A DNA stretch of 64,000 nucleotides from Pleionea sp. CnH1-48. GTDB taxonomy: Bacteria > Pseudomonadota > Gammaproteobacteria > Enterobacterales > Kangiellaceae. The translations under genes were made by a program, and so were the position numbers. Each line of letters opens with the position of its first letter. Positions within the stretch are counted from its first letter, which is position 1. Of this stretch, positions 35,670-45,552 are shown in pieces. Below the pieces are notes generated by a model that did no database searches, was not told the DNA's origin, and was given only the letters and a program-made list of their open reading frames with translations. The DNA lies in contig NZ_JAMXSB010000012.1 of assembly GCF_024124665.1 (NCBI RefSeq), positions 124,001-188,000 on the forward strand, written 5' to 3'.

Positions 35670-38600
35670 CTACGCATCTTTAATGTCGGGTAGCGTCAAC
35701 GAATATTTTCTGTTTAAACGAATCAGTGTTCTAAAATTACGAAACGAAGCCTGTGCCTCACCATCATCTAAGTGAATCTCAATATTGCCGCCATCTCGCT
35801 CCAGGAACTGTTTGACCGCATCCATTCCGACACCCCGGCCTGAGATGTTAGTCACCGCTTCTGCGGTAGAAAATCCGGATGAAAAGATGAGGCTCGCGAT
35901 TTCTTCTGCTGAAGGCCTTGGTGCATCCTTCGATAATAATCCTTTATCGACTCCGCTTTGATAAATTTTATCTAAAGCTAACCCCCGGCCATCATCATAA
36001 ATTTCGAACTCAATAAAGTCTTCGAGCATTCGAGTGTTTAAATAGATATGTCCTTGCTCGCTTTTACTTTGCCCAACACGCTCTTCTGCGCCCTCGATAC
36101 CGTGGTCCATAGCATTTCTAAAAATATGCATAAAAATACTATTAAGCGTACTGTGGATGTCGTTCAGCACAAATACACTGCCATCATTTACCGATATTTC
36201 AGGTCTGGGTTTATTAAGGTCATCCGCCAGTGACTCAACCGATTTAATTACATCGCCAATAACGTAACTGATGGGTCTCGCCTGAGTGGAAATGAGCGCT
36301 TCGCAAACCGTAGCTATCCAGCGTTTAATCTGAGCGCTAGCATCCACAACCTCAATGTCTTCGATTTCTTTAATTAGGGTAAGCGCCTTATCTTTGCTGA
36401 TCGCATAGCTCGATGCGCCCTGACTGTCATCAACATTCAAGCCTAGCTTGGTTTCGGCAATCATCTGATAACGTTTGATGTCTTCTTCGGCATAAGCCAG
36501 TTCTTTTAATAGATCTTCTTGTTCCCAGGTTTTTTCATCAAATTTTCTTAACTCATCATAAGTATGTTCTACCTGATGAACGGAATCTGTGATTTGATTA
36601 AAGCCAAATGTTCTGGCATTACCTTTTACTGTGTGCATATTTCTAAACAAAGAAGCAACGACCTCGAGGTTTTTCTCTTCGTTGGTGGCAATTAACTCAC
36701 GACACTGCTTAACAAAGTCAAATGAAGTATTTAGGAAGTCAATAAACTTATCTTGCTCTAGAGACAGCACCTGGCCGATGATTTCAAGCTCTTGCTTTTG
36801 AGCCTCGGCTTCTTTTTGCAAGGCTTTTAGCTCAGTGACATCTCTTACCGAAACCATTAGCTTTTCAACTTCGTCGGTTTCTTTATTAACAATCGGAACC
36901 CAGTCCATCTCTAATATTTTTTCTCTTCCATCAGGCATGGTTTTCACCATTTCGTTAACCAGCAAATGAGAGTTACAATCAAACATCATCTCATCCATGC
37001 CTACGACAGCATCAACCGCTGTTGCTATTTGATCTAAACTGTCAGCTCCGAGATCCGTATTGGTTAGCAATAGGTCTTGATAGTTTCTATTGGCAATTTT
37101 TTCAGTCTCAAATATCTTAGATAAATAAGCCGAGTACTCAGGATGGATAATCCCTCCGTCCTGAATTGTAAATAACCCTTGGTGAAGATTAGCCATCATG
37201 ATGGCGATATCTTCATTCTTTTGTCTTAATTCTTTGGTGCGTTCTTGAACCTTTTGTTCCAGTGTTCTGTTTTGCTCTTCAATGACTTCGCGCATCCGGA
37301 TGTTTTTGATATTGGTCACCAATAATCGAGCAATAGAAGAGGCATATTCATAATCGCTATCTTCGAACTTTACCTGACCAATATCACCAGAGAAATTCAT
37401 TACGCCTACCAAGACGTCTTTATCAACCAGAGGAACACACAAGAGTGTCCTATCAGCGACTTCCTTGTTTTCTCTAGTAACAAAGCGGTCATCTTTTGCA
37501 GTACTCGGCGCAAAAATAATCTTCTGGTCTTGTGCAGCATGACCAAGAATCCCTTCACCAACCTCAAATACTTTTGGATGACTATCTGGATCAATTGTTT
37601 TAGGAGGGTAGTAAGCTTTAAGCTCTAAGTGATCTTGCTCATTCATAAGATAAACGGAGCCTTGACCGACGCCTATTTGCTCGTGCATTGCAGCCATCAC
37701 TTCTTCGAGCGCTTTGTTCTTTTCTTGTATTGCCGCCAGAGACTCTCCCGTCGAGTTCAATTTCGCTAGGTCAGACATTTTCTTCTTGATGGATAAGCGC
37801 ATCGAATTGAAGTTTTGTGATGCGAGAACAATAAGTACGATCCAGGCAACAAGACTGGTTTTGGTACCCAGACTTACCGCTTCTTGAACTTCACTTTGCT
37901 TTTCATTGAAAAGATTGTCGGCTTCTACCAACAGGGCATCAAAGTCACTCACAACGCCTTTAACACTTTTCTCCGATGCATCAAGCTGTTGTCGAGCTTC
38001 ATCCACTTTTTGAAGTTGAAGTAATTTGAAGGAAACTAAACCATTCTCCGAAGCCGTTCTTTTTTTCAGCTCATCCAACTTGGCCAAAAAATCCTTCCAC
38101 AAACCACCCGTATCAATATCGTTTAACAGATTACCAATATAATCTACCCGCGTTTGCATATCGCTGAAGGCATACTGAATATCTTCTCCAGAGGTTGCTA
38201 ACTCTTCGCTGTTTTTTTTACCATTAATTTCTTTAAGCGAGTTATAAAGACCTATAAGTTGACCATCAATCCTTCCGGCTTCGCCAGCTACCAGCTCAAT
38301 AGTTTTTGCATGCTCATCGGACTCATAGTAAGAAATATCGAGCAACAGAGCGCCAGCATCATCAATCAGATTACTTAACTCTCTCAACTCTTCATTGGCA
38401 CTGTTCTCTGCTTCTAGCAGCTTAATTTTGGCAGTAAACATAGTAGAAACAGCTTTAATGTAGTCCTCGTAGTGGGTACTCGCCGTTTCTCCATACTTTT
38501 TCATCGAGGGTAATACATTGATGGTCTGACTCAATACAGAAAATTGCTCGCGAAATACTTTTTCTGCACTATCAAATTCGCTTTGATAATTCTTAATTTC

Positions 38601-38828
38601 ACTCAAAGTGTTAACGTTATATCCAGAGGCGCTGAGTTTTGCCTGTTTTAACAAGCTGATCTGAACCTGATTACTTTGCTTAAGAATCGGCACAGCTTCG
38701 CTGTTAACTCGTTCTGTAGAGTTTCCAATATCACTTAGGTTAAACAGGGATAGAGCACTGGATACGGACAGCAACAAAATGATGATGCCGAAACCAAGCC
38801 AGACACGTTGATTAAAGCTCATTTTCAT
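35670..38828 (-). CDS. Membrane sensor kinase with GAF, HPt and CheA-like ATPase domains, no CheW-like domain
   Basis: 1052 residues. Helix 1 (GIIILLLSVSSALSLF), a periplasmic all-helical sensor (about 32-320), helix 2 (SLVAWIVLIVLAS, about 325-340), a GAF domain (about 360-505), a coiled coil, a PAS-like region (about 545-670), an HPt domain with MHTVKGNARTFG (His near residue 730), and a CheA-like ATPase with IFRNAMDHGIEG (about 900), DDGRGL and SGRGVGMDAVKQFL (about 1000). It stops right after the ATPase: no P5 CheW-like domain, and no clear dimerisation domain between HPt and ATPase. It presumably phosphorylates its own HPt and then the CheY-like protein. 295 bases separate it from the mini-receptor gene, so a second promoter may lie there. 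Confidence 0.87.
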   Translation of the reverse strand: MKMSFNQRVWLGFGIIILLLSVSSALSLFNLSDIGNSTERVNSEAVPILKQSNQVQISLLKQAKLSASGYNVNTLSEIKNYQSEFDSAEKVFREQFSVLSQTINVLPSMKKYGETASTHYEDYIKAVSTMFTAKIKLLEAENSANEELRELSNLIDDAGALLLDISYYESDEHAKTIELVAGEAGRIDGQLIGLYNSLKEINGKKNSEELATSGEDIQYAFSDMQTRVDYIGNLLNDIDTGGLWKDFLAKLDELKKRTASENGLVSFKLLQLQKVDEARQQLDASEKSVKGVVSDFDALLVEADNLFNEKQSEVQEAVSLGTKTSLVAWIVLIVLASQNFNSMRLSIKKKMSDLAKLNSTGESLAAIQEKNKALEEVMAAMHEQIGVGQGSVYLMNEQDHLELKAYYPPKTIDPDSHPKVFEVGEGILGHAAQDQKIIFAPSTAKDDRFVTRENKEVADRTLLCVPLVDKDVLVGVMNFSGDIGQVKFEDSDYEYASSIARLLVTNIKNIRMREVIEEQNRTLEQKVQERTKELRQKNEDIAIMMANLHQGLFTIQDGGIIHPEYSAYLSKIFETEKIANRNYQDLLLTNTDLGADSLDQIATAVDAVVGMDEMMFDCNSHLLVNEMVKTMPDGREKILEMDWVPIVNKETDEVEKLMVSVRDVTELKALQKEAEAQKQELEIIGQVLSLEQDKFIDFLNTSFDFVKQCRELIATNEEKNLEVVASLFRNMHTVKGNARTFGFNQITDSVHQVEHTYDELRKFDEKTWEQEDLLKELAYAEEDIKRYQMIAETKLGLNVDDSQGASSYAISKDKALTLIKEIEDIEVVDASAQIKRWIATVCEALISTQARPISYVIGDVIKSVESLADDLNKPRPEISVNDGSVFVLNDIHSTLNSIFMHIFRNAMDHGIEGAEERVGQSKSEQGHIYLNTRMLEDFIEFEIYDDGRGLALDKIYQSGVDKGLLSKDAPRPSAEEIASLIFSSGFSTAEAVTNISGRGVGMDAVKQFLERDGGNIEIHLDDGEAQASFRNFRTLIRLNRKYSLTLPDIKDA

Positions 38829-39103
38829 GACAAGCCATCTCGGTTTAGTTTTCGATTAAGTCTTTTAGATTATGGTCTAAAGTTAATAATCCTCAAGTAA
38901 GACAAAACAAAACTTTTTGATAACCAGACTCGGAGCGCTATCTGTGGATTAGAGGAGACTTTTTTAAGTTAGATAACAGTATCAATTACAATGAGTTAAG
39001 CCTGTTAATTAGCGCAAACACGCCGTTTTACTTAAGTTGCTTCAAATTTAACGCTTTTAGTGTTCTTTATTAGAATTCATCCGCTCTTTTGGGGCGCAAT
39101 AAA

Positions 39104-40618
39104 TTAAGCTTGCTCAAGTAATCGCTCTATCTTTCGATAATTCGCCGCCTCGGCTACCGCTTCCATAGTGACCATCTCTTCCTGTCGAAGATCAGCAATC
39201 GTCCGAGATACTCGCAAAATGCGGTGATACGCTCGTGCAGAAAGCCCCAACTTTTCCATTGCTTCAAGAACAAACTGATTGGCTCTTGGTTCTATGTGAA
39301 TGTGCTTTTCTAGCTCTGCCGCCGATAAAGTAGCGTTCAATTTTCCCTGTCGCTGATATTGTATTTGGTGAGCAGCCTCAACGCGCAGACGAACAGCTGA
39401 AGAACTCTCTGCATCTTGGTCGGTAGTTCGCATAAAGTCCTCTTTAGCAATGAGAGGAACTTCTATGTGCATATCAATTCGATCCAGAAAAGGCCCAGAC
39501 AGTTTAAGCAGGTAACGACGGATCTGCTCTGAAGAACAACGACATTGCCCGCGCGCATTGCCAAAGTGTCCACAAGGGCAGGGGTTCATCGCCGCAATAA
39601 GCTGAAATTGAGCAGGGTATTCAGCTTGCCTCGCCGCTCGCGAGATGGTCACATATCCTGACTCCAGCGGCTCACGTAACACCTCCAAGACCTTACGATC
39701 AAACTCAGGAAGTTCATCTAAAAACAGAACTCCACGATGAGACAAAGACACTTCGCCAGGGCGAGGAATGCTGCCACCGCCAATAAGAGCAACAGCCGAT
39801 GCGGTATGGTGGGGTACACGAAACGGCCTTACTTTCCAGTTTCGTGCCGCCACTTCGTTACCTGACACCGACGCAATTGCGGCGACTTCTACCGCCTCTT
39901 CATCATTCAACTCGGGCAGCAACCCACTCAGTCGACTGGCAAGCATGGTCTTGCCAGTACCCGGCGGGCCGATAAACAACAGATTATGAGAACCTCCTGC
40001 CGCCAGTTCTAATGCTCTTTTGGCCGCATGTTGGCCTTTTACATCCTTTAGGTCGTGAGGTAATGACGAAACAACCTGGCGATTTTGATGTTCATTTAGC
40101 GGCAATGCCTGCTGGCCACAAAGGTGAGCAACCACATCCAGGATATGATGAGCCACTAATTGCTTTCCTCCAGCCAGTGACGCCTCTTCAGCATTGGCCG
40201 CAGGCACAACCAGTACTCGGTCGGATTTTTTCGCCGCCAGTGCGGCAGGCAGTACGCCACGAATCGGCCTTAACTCACCGGATAGCGCCAATTCCCCAAC
40301 AAATTCGTAGCCCTGAAGCTGCTGCATAGGCAGCTGCCCTGATGCCGCCAAAATACCCAGTGCAATAGGTAGGTCAAAGCGACAACCTTCTTTTGGCAGA
40401 TCCGCAGGTGCGAGATTAACGGTAATACGACGCGTCGGAAATTCCAGATTAGCATTCATCAAAGCACTGCGAACTCGATCTTTACTCTCTCGCACCGCCG
40501 CCTCGGCCATACCCACCATAGCAAAACAGGGCAAACCGTTTGATAAGTGAGTTTCTATCGTAATTAAGGGAGCATGGATTCCAACCCCTGCTCGTGAAAA
40601 ACTGTGAGATAAGTTCAT
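39104..40618 (-). CDS. comM: ComM / YifB family Mg-chelatase-like AAA+ helicase
   Basis: A 504-residue protein. The N-terminal ChlI/Lon-like domain (HAPLITIETHLSNGLPCFAMVG, RVRSALMNANLEFPTRRITVNLAPADLPKEG) is followed by an AAA+ core with Walker A GPPGTGKT, Walker B GVLFLDELPEF, and a zinc-type CPCGHFG ... CRC stretch, ending in a C-terminal helical lid (LSARAYHRILRVSRTIADL). ComM is a hexameric helicase that promotes branch migration during natural transformation. Its presence fits an organism that can take up DNA through type IV pili, although the pilus here is of the MSHA type. Confidence 0.95.
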   Translation of the reverse strand: MNLSHSFSRAGVGIHAPLITIETHLSNGLPCFAMVGMAEAAVRESKDRVRSALMNANLEFPTRRITVNLAPADLPKEGCRFDLPIALGILAASGQLPMQQLQGYEFVGELALSGELRPIRGVLPAALAAKKSDRVLVVPAANAEEASLAGGKQLVAHHILDVVAHLCGQQALPLNEHQNRQVVSSLPHDLKDVKGQHAAKRALELAAGGSHNLLFIGPPGTGKTMLASRLSGLLPELNDEEAVEVAAIASVSGNEVAARNWKVRPFRVPHHTASAVALIGGGSIPRPGEVSLSHRGVLFLDELPEFDRKVLEVLREPLESGYVTISRAARQAEYPAQFQLIAAMNPCPCGHFGNARGQCRCSSEQIRRYLLKLSGPFLDRIDMHIEVPLIAKEDFMRTTDQDAESSSAVRLRVEAAHQIQYQRQGKLNATLSAAELEKHIHIEPRANQFVLEAMEKLGLSARAYHRILRVSRTIADLRQEEMVTMEAVAEAANYRKIERLLEQA

Positions 40619-40900
40619 TATTCCTGATTATGTATCAATTCCTTTTAAAACCAGAAGTTTAACGAGTTAAAGCTCAAGATCTATTGGCGATCAGCCCTTT
40701 GCTATGTAGGAAATTAGCGTGAATAGCCATAAGTGTATCTTTCTGCTGGTTTGTGTGCGTATTATCGAGTTTATTACCTATACTTCTAAACAATTTCACA
40801 CAAAGGCCCTTTTAGCTCAATGAGCATAAGGGTAGAATTAGCCCAAACAGAATATTTGCTCCCTTCAGGGAAACAAAAATAACAATATTAAGGAGCCACT

Positions 40901-41758
40901 ATGCTTAATACTGCAAACCTCAACCCGGCAGATATTGACCTGTCACCCGATAAACTCCAGAGCCTCATCGATATGTACGTCATTCCTTATGGTATTAAGG
41001 TCATTATGGCGATTCTTATCTTTGTGATAGGAAAAATGGTTGTTAAAGCCATCACCAAAGTGCTCATTAAGGTCATGAAGAAAGCCAAAACCGATGACAT
41101 TCTCATTGACTTTATCTCGGGTATTATCGGCAGCTTATTGATGTTGTTCGTCATTATTGCCGCTATCGGTCAGCTGGGTGTCGATACAACCTCTCTGGTC
41201 GCATTAATCGGTGCTGCAGGTTTGGCTATTGGTTTGTCTCTGCAAAGCTCGTTACAAAACTTTGCTTCTGGCGTCATGCTGATTGTGTTCCGCCCCTTCA
41301 CATCTGGTGATTTTGTTGAGGTAGCAGGTATTGCTGGTATTGTAGAAAAAATTACTATTTTCTCTACTCAGTTGAGAACTCCCGACAACAAAGAAATGAT
41401 TGTACCGAATGGAAAAATCTACGGCGACGTCATTACTAACTACTCTGCTAAGCCTACTCGTCGTGTTGATATGGTTTTTGGTATTGGATACGGTGACGAC
41501 ATTAAAAAGGCTAAAGAAGTGCTTGAGTCTATCTTGGAAGAAGATGAGCGCATCCTAAAAGATCCAGCTTATGTTGTAGCTGTTTCTGAACTGGCCGATT
41601 CTTCAGTGAATTTTGTCGTTCGTCCTTGGGTCAATGCTGCAGACTACTGGAACGTATTTTTCGATACACACGAAAAAGTAAAACTGCGTTTTGACGCAGA
41701 AAATATTTCGATTCCATTCCCTCAAATGGATATTCATCTGGATAAAGTTGAGTCTTAA
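40901..41758 (+). CDS. mscS: MscS, small-conductance mechanosensitive channel
   Basis: A 285-residue MscS of classical size, preceded by AAGGAG 6 bases before the ATG. Three membrane segments: about 28-50, 68-90 and the pore-lining TM3 with Gly/Ala spacing (LIGAAGLAIGLSLQSSLQNFASGVMLI). The cytoplasmic beta domain follows with RPFTSGDFVEVAGIAGIVEKI, IVPNGKIYGDVITNYS and RRVDMVFGIGYGDDI. It releases solutes on hypo-osmotic shock. Single gene with its own terminator. Confidence 0.95.
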   Translation: MLNTANLNPADIDLSPDKLQSLIDMYVIPYGIKVIMAILIFVIGKMVVKAITKVLIKVMKKAKTDDILIDFISGIIGSLLMLFVIIAAIGQLGVDTTSLVALIGAAGLAIGLSLQSSLQNFASGVMLIVFRPFTSGDFVEVAGIAGIVEKITIFSTQLRTPDNKEMIVPNGKIYGDVITNYSAKPTRRVDMVFGIGYGDDIKKAKEVLESILEEDERILKDPAYVVAVSELADSSVNFVVRPWVNAADYWNVFFDTHEKVKLRFDAENISIPFPQMDIHLDKVES

Positions 41759-41770
41759 ATTTATCCCATA

Positions 41771-41800
41771 AGGCCACTTAATATAAGTGGCCTTTGTTTA
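41771..41800 (+). terminator. Rho-independent terminator after mscS
   Basis: Stem AAGGCCACTT / AAGTGGCCTT with a short AT loop, followed by TGTTTATTCTT, about 15 bases after the mscS stop. Confidence 0.8.
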
Positions 41801-42047
41801 TTCTTATCCGACAAGGCTAAAGCTCCTCATATTTTCCATCGATAGCCTTTGCTGCTTTCTTTGCCTTTTGTAAGCACGGACAGCACTCTCTTTTAAATCT
41901 GCCTTATTAAACGTTCTAAATAATGCATCTTAGAACACTGCCATCATCTCTGTTTGATATGCCTTTGAATCCATTTGAATAAGCTTATAGCTGACATTAG
42001 AATAATTATTCAGTGACTTGATATGTGGATTACAAAGAGAGATAAAT

Positions 42048-43016
42048 ATGGCTTATCTTTTATGCCTGACCGATCATTCGAAGTGTTATCTTAATTCACA
42101 TCACACTTTTGGGCGTTTGGAGCATTCCGTTAACACTTTAATTTCAGAGCCCGATATTTCAAAGTTTCATGCAGTCATTGAATGGAGTGGGAATACCTGG
42201 CTTATACGTGATATTAGCAAAAATGGCACCTACCTAAACAACAAGAAGCTTGTTCCTAATCAAGCTTACTCGTTGGCTATTGGCGATCAATTGTTTTTTT
42301 CTCAGCACCAAGAACAAAGCTATCAAGTGAAAGACTTGAGCCAACCCGAAAACATCCTTATTCCATTAGACCACACATCGACTCCGATCAGTATCAAAGA
42401 CTACAACCTTCTGCCATCCAATCAAGAATGTGAAAAGGTTGTGTATTACCACGCACAAAAAGGAATTTGGTTGCTTGAAGATATCAACGGCAACAACTCT
42501 TATCCACTGGATAACGGTGATGTTATTTTACTTAAAAATAAACCGTGGCAATTCCATACTGACACAACAACACAACCAACCTTGCAGCTTTCGGAACAAC
42601 AATACTCTATTAATGACATCAACTTTGTTTTTAATTTAAGCCAAGACGAGGAAGTTGCTCACTTAAAATTACAAACACCTGTGGATGATATTGACTTAGA
42701 AGTAAGAACCCATCATTACCTGACTCTCACACTGGTAAGAAGCCGTTATAAAGATGCCCTGAAGGGTTTTGATAGCGACACTCAAGGCTGGATTTATACG
42801 GAACAATTGGAAAAAGACTTAGGGCTTAGCCAGTCTCATTTAAATATCCAAATCCATCGTGCCAGAAAACAATTTAAAGAAATATTAAGTAATATAAAAA
42901 GCTCTGAAGATATTATTGAAAGAACTCGAGGGAAGATACGTTTCGGTCCTGCAAAGTTTCAGTTATTTAAAGGCCGCACTCTGGAGTGTCAAATGAATAG
43001 TATGGATACCAGATGA
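42048..43016 (+). CDS. FHA-domain protein with C-terminal winged-helix-like region
   Basis: 322 residues from ATG 42048 (GAGAG about 8 bases upstream); the frame opens 30 bases earlier without support. Residues about 20-95 are a canonical FHA domain: FGRLEHSVN, SKFHAVIEW and ISKNGTYLNNKKL provide the Gly-Arg, Ser-x-x-His and Asn-Gly phosphothreonine-binding residues. A middle part may be a second, degenerate FHA-like beta domain. The C-terminal 110 residues (HHYLTLTLVRSRYKDAL ... GWIYTEQLEKDLGLSQSHLNIQIHRARKQFKEI ... IRFGPAKFQLF) look like a winged-helix DNA-binding or partner-binding fold. The stop overlaps the kinase start as ATGA, so FHA recognition of a kinase-phosphorylated site is likely. 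Confidence 0.82.
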   Translation: MAYLLCLTDHSKCYLNSHHTFGRLEHSVNTLISEPDISKFHAVIEWSGNTWLIRDISKNGTYLNNKKLVPNQAYSLAIGDQLFFSQHQEQSYQVKDLSQPENILIPLDHTSTPISIKDYNLLPSNQECEKVVYYHAQKGIWLLEDINGNNSYPLDNGDVILLKNKPWQFHTDTTTQPTLQLSEQQYSINDINFVFNLSQDEEVAHLKLQTPVDDIDLEVRTHHYLTLTLVRSRYKDALKGFDSDTQGWIYTEQLEKDLGLSQSHLNIQIHRARKQFKEILSNIKSSEDIIERTRGKIRFGPAKFQLFKGRTLECQMNSMDTR

Positions 43017-45550
43017 CCGATCAAGCTAACAGCGCGCTACCAAATGACTATCCTATTATCAAAGAGCTAGGCCGGGGAGGTATGGGGAAAGTTTACTTAG
43101 CAAAAGATAACAAACTGCAACGTGATGTCGCCCTTAAAAAACTACATAAAGAGTGTTCTCCGAGCAACATCATTCATGAAGCAAGATTGTTGGCAAAAAT
43201 AAACCACCCCAACGTTGTTCAAGTACATAATATTCTCGAAGAAGAGAGCAATGTATCTATTGTCATGGAGTATGTAGAGGGCATTACTTTAGACAAAGTT
43301 ATTAAAGAGCGTCATATCAGCCTTGAGCAAAAGCTGCAATGGCTTTATCAGTTATCCCTTGGTTTATCAGCTGCTCATAGCCAAGATGTCATTCACTGTG
43401 ACTTGAAGCCATCGAATATTTTAGTTGACTACAACAACCAGATTAAAATTGCAGACTTCGGTATTGCCCAGCTTATTCGGGCTGATGAGTCAGCCGACTC
43501 AAACTACGGGAGCCTGGCTTATATGGCCCCCGAAGTGATTATGGAAAATAATCACACCAAAGCAAGTGACTTATTTTCTTTTGGAGTCATAGCGTTTCAA
43601 CTTCTTACCGGTCAACATCCATTTGGCAACCTCTCTCCTCAAAAAACGTCCGAGCGCATCCTAAACAATGAAAAAATAGAGCCAAACCATCTAACAGAGG
43701 AAATGCCTAAGCCTCTTATACTTCTGATTGTTCAGTTGCTTTCTCATAAAAAAGAACAGCGACCTCAAAGCGCTCAGGTAGTTTCTGATAGCTTAAAGCA
43801 ACTATTAGTGCTCGAGCAGCAGCGAGAAATACTCAGCCAGGAAACACAGCCTTTTACTAAACCAGTAAACGATTTATCAGACAAAAGTCATATTAAAAAT
43901 CGAGTTATAAAAATATTATCGATCATACTCGTGGCTCTCGCTGCGCTTATTATTACTTTTTCGTTTTTTCTACAGCCTCAAGACTCAAGTCGCAACTTGG
44001 TGATACTACCCCCTCATGTGACTAATACGGACGATAGCTACCCCGAACAGAACTATCTAGTACGTTCAACAATAGACTCAGCATTAAGAAACTATGCCAT
44101 CAATGCTCTACAACTGGATTTAGTTGGGTATGATGAATCTAATAGCGCAGGAAGTGGTCTGCCAACGGTCGCCAAAGCGACAGGGGCCAGCGATATACTA
44201 ACCACCAGAGTAGACTGTCATGGTGTGCAATGTGACGTCGTATTTTCAAGAGCCGATAACAATGGAAAAGTTATCTCTCAAATTGACTGGATGATGCCAT
44301 TTCAAAATATCTCTGATATTTACCTTATTAGCCAACAAAAAATATCAACTCTATTTCCTGAGATTTCGAATACTATTGCAAGGACTGGAATGAATGATCC
44401 AAAAAACTATGAAAGTTACATTCAACTTTACCAGTCCGTTCGTATTGATGGATCTTATAATCAAGAAACATTAAAGCATCTATCAAGTCTTATTGATAAA
44501 GAGCCTCACTTTTATCCCGCTTATACATTATATCGAGAGCTTGCTCTTAATCTTTATGAGCAAACTCAAGAGGAAAGTTACTTAGAGAACCTAGAATTCA
44601 TTTTAACAAACTCTCCTTCATCATATCGTTTGAGTCATCATGGAGCAACCAACTATTTTTGGCTAGCAGTGTCTCGAAATCAATACAAGCAAGCCGAACG
44701 CTGGATCACTAGAGTTAAGCAGCAAGGTGCATCGGAGCTTAGAACACGTGAGCTTGAGTCTTATCTTTACTTCAGTACAAGTCAATATAGCAAAGCCATA
44801 GAGAGTTACCAAAAAGCTCTTCAATTAAGAACCAGCACTTTAATGCTTTATAACTTATCTCTGACTTACTGGTTTAGCGGGGATATTCTTCTAGCAAAAA
44901 ACAACTTGATGAAAATTCTTAAACTAACGCCAGAAGATTATTTTAGTAACCAGTTTCTTGCTTCTATCGAACTATTTGAAGGCAATACAAAAAAAGCGAT
45001 CCCTCTATACAAAAAGCTTATTGAAGATAATCCACAAAGTATTGACTTAAATAACCTTAGTTTGGCTTATCTAATCAATGGAGAGGCTCTTGAAGCTCTT
45101 AAGTTTGCACAACAAGCTGTTAAGCTCAACCCCAACCACTCAACATGGACATTAAATCTAGCCGATGTGCTTTGGCTCAATGGGCAAACGACTGAGGCAA
45201 GAAAATATTATCAGCAAGTGATCAAATTGCGGGAGAATTCCCCTGACTTTAAGTCTCTTTTAGAAACCGCTCAAGCTTATGTGCATACTAAAAACCCAAC
45301 AGCAGCCGTAAAAGCGCTTGATGAAGCGCGCCAATTATCGCCCGACAATGGAGAGCTGTTTTATACTTCTGCTCTTGTTTTGTCTGTACTGCAAGAAAAT
45401 ACTTCGGCAACGCTTCAGGTAGAGCGAGCCTTGGAGAAGGGCATTGGTGTTCGTTGGTTTAATCTTACCTGGTTTGACAACTTATGCAGTGATACTTTAT
45501 TTATTGATCTGATGAAACAACACAACAATGCCCAGCGTTGCATAATATAA
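43013..45550 (+). CDS. Transmembrane Ser/Thr protein kinase with TPR tail (non-RD)
   Basis: 845 residues. Kinase domain 15-275: Gly-rich loop GRGGMGKV, catalytic Lys42 in VALKK, HCDLKPSN with Asp130, DFG at 148-150 and MAPEV. The Arg of the usual HRD is Cys, so it is a non-RD kinase that may not need activation-loop phosphorylation. One membrane helix (about 295-315, ILSIILVALAALIITFSFFL) is followed by a domain with VILPPHVTNTDD.., similar in layout to TolB/adenylate-cyclase-associated N-terminal parts, and then TPR repeats (about 560-840). The TPR part would be periplasmic. Convergent with the next small gene, 2 bases apart. Confidence 0.9.
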   Translation: MTDQANSALPNDYPIIKELGRGGMGKVYLAKDNKLQRDVALKKLHKECSPSNIIHEARLLAKINHPNVVQVHNILEEESNVSIVMEYVEGITLDKVIKERHISLEQKLQWLYQLSLGLSAAHSQDVIHCDLKPSNILVDYNNQIKIADFGIAQLIRADESADSNYGSLAYMAPEVIMENNHTKASDLFSFGVIAFQLLTGQHPFGNLSPQKTSERILNNEKIEPNHLTEEMPKPLILLIVQLLSHKKEQRPQSAQVVSDSLKQLLVLEQQREILSQETQPFTKPVNDLSDKSHIKNRVIKILSIILVALAALIITFSFFLQPQDSSRNLVILPPHVTNTDDSYPEQNYLVRSTIDSALRNYAINALQLDLVGYDESNSAGSGLPTVAKATGASDILTTRVDCHGVQCDVVFSRADNNGKVISQIDWMMPFQNISDIYLISQQKISTLFPEISNTIARTGMNDPKNYESYIQLYQSVRIDGSYNQETLKHLSSLIDKEPHFYPAYTLYRELALNLYEQTQEESYLENLEFILTNSPSSYRLSHHGATNYFWLAVSRNQYKQAERWITRVKQQGASELRTRELESYLYFSTSQYSKAIESYQKALQLRTSTLMLYNLSLTYWFSGDILLAKNNLMKILKLTPEDYFSNQFLASIELFEGNTKKAIPLYKKLIEDNPQSIDLNNLSLAYLINGEALEALKFAQQAVKLNPNHSTWTLNLADVLWLNGQTTEARKYYQQVIKLRENSPDFKSLLETAQAYVHTKNPTAAVKALDEARQLSPDNGELFYTSALVLSVLQENTSATLQVERALEKGIGVRWFNLTWFDNLCSDTLFIDLMKQHNNAQRCII

Positions 45551-45552
45551 GG

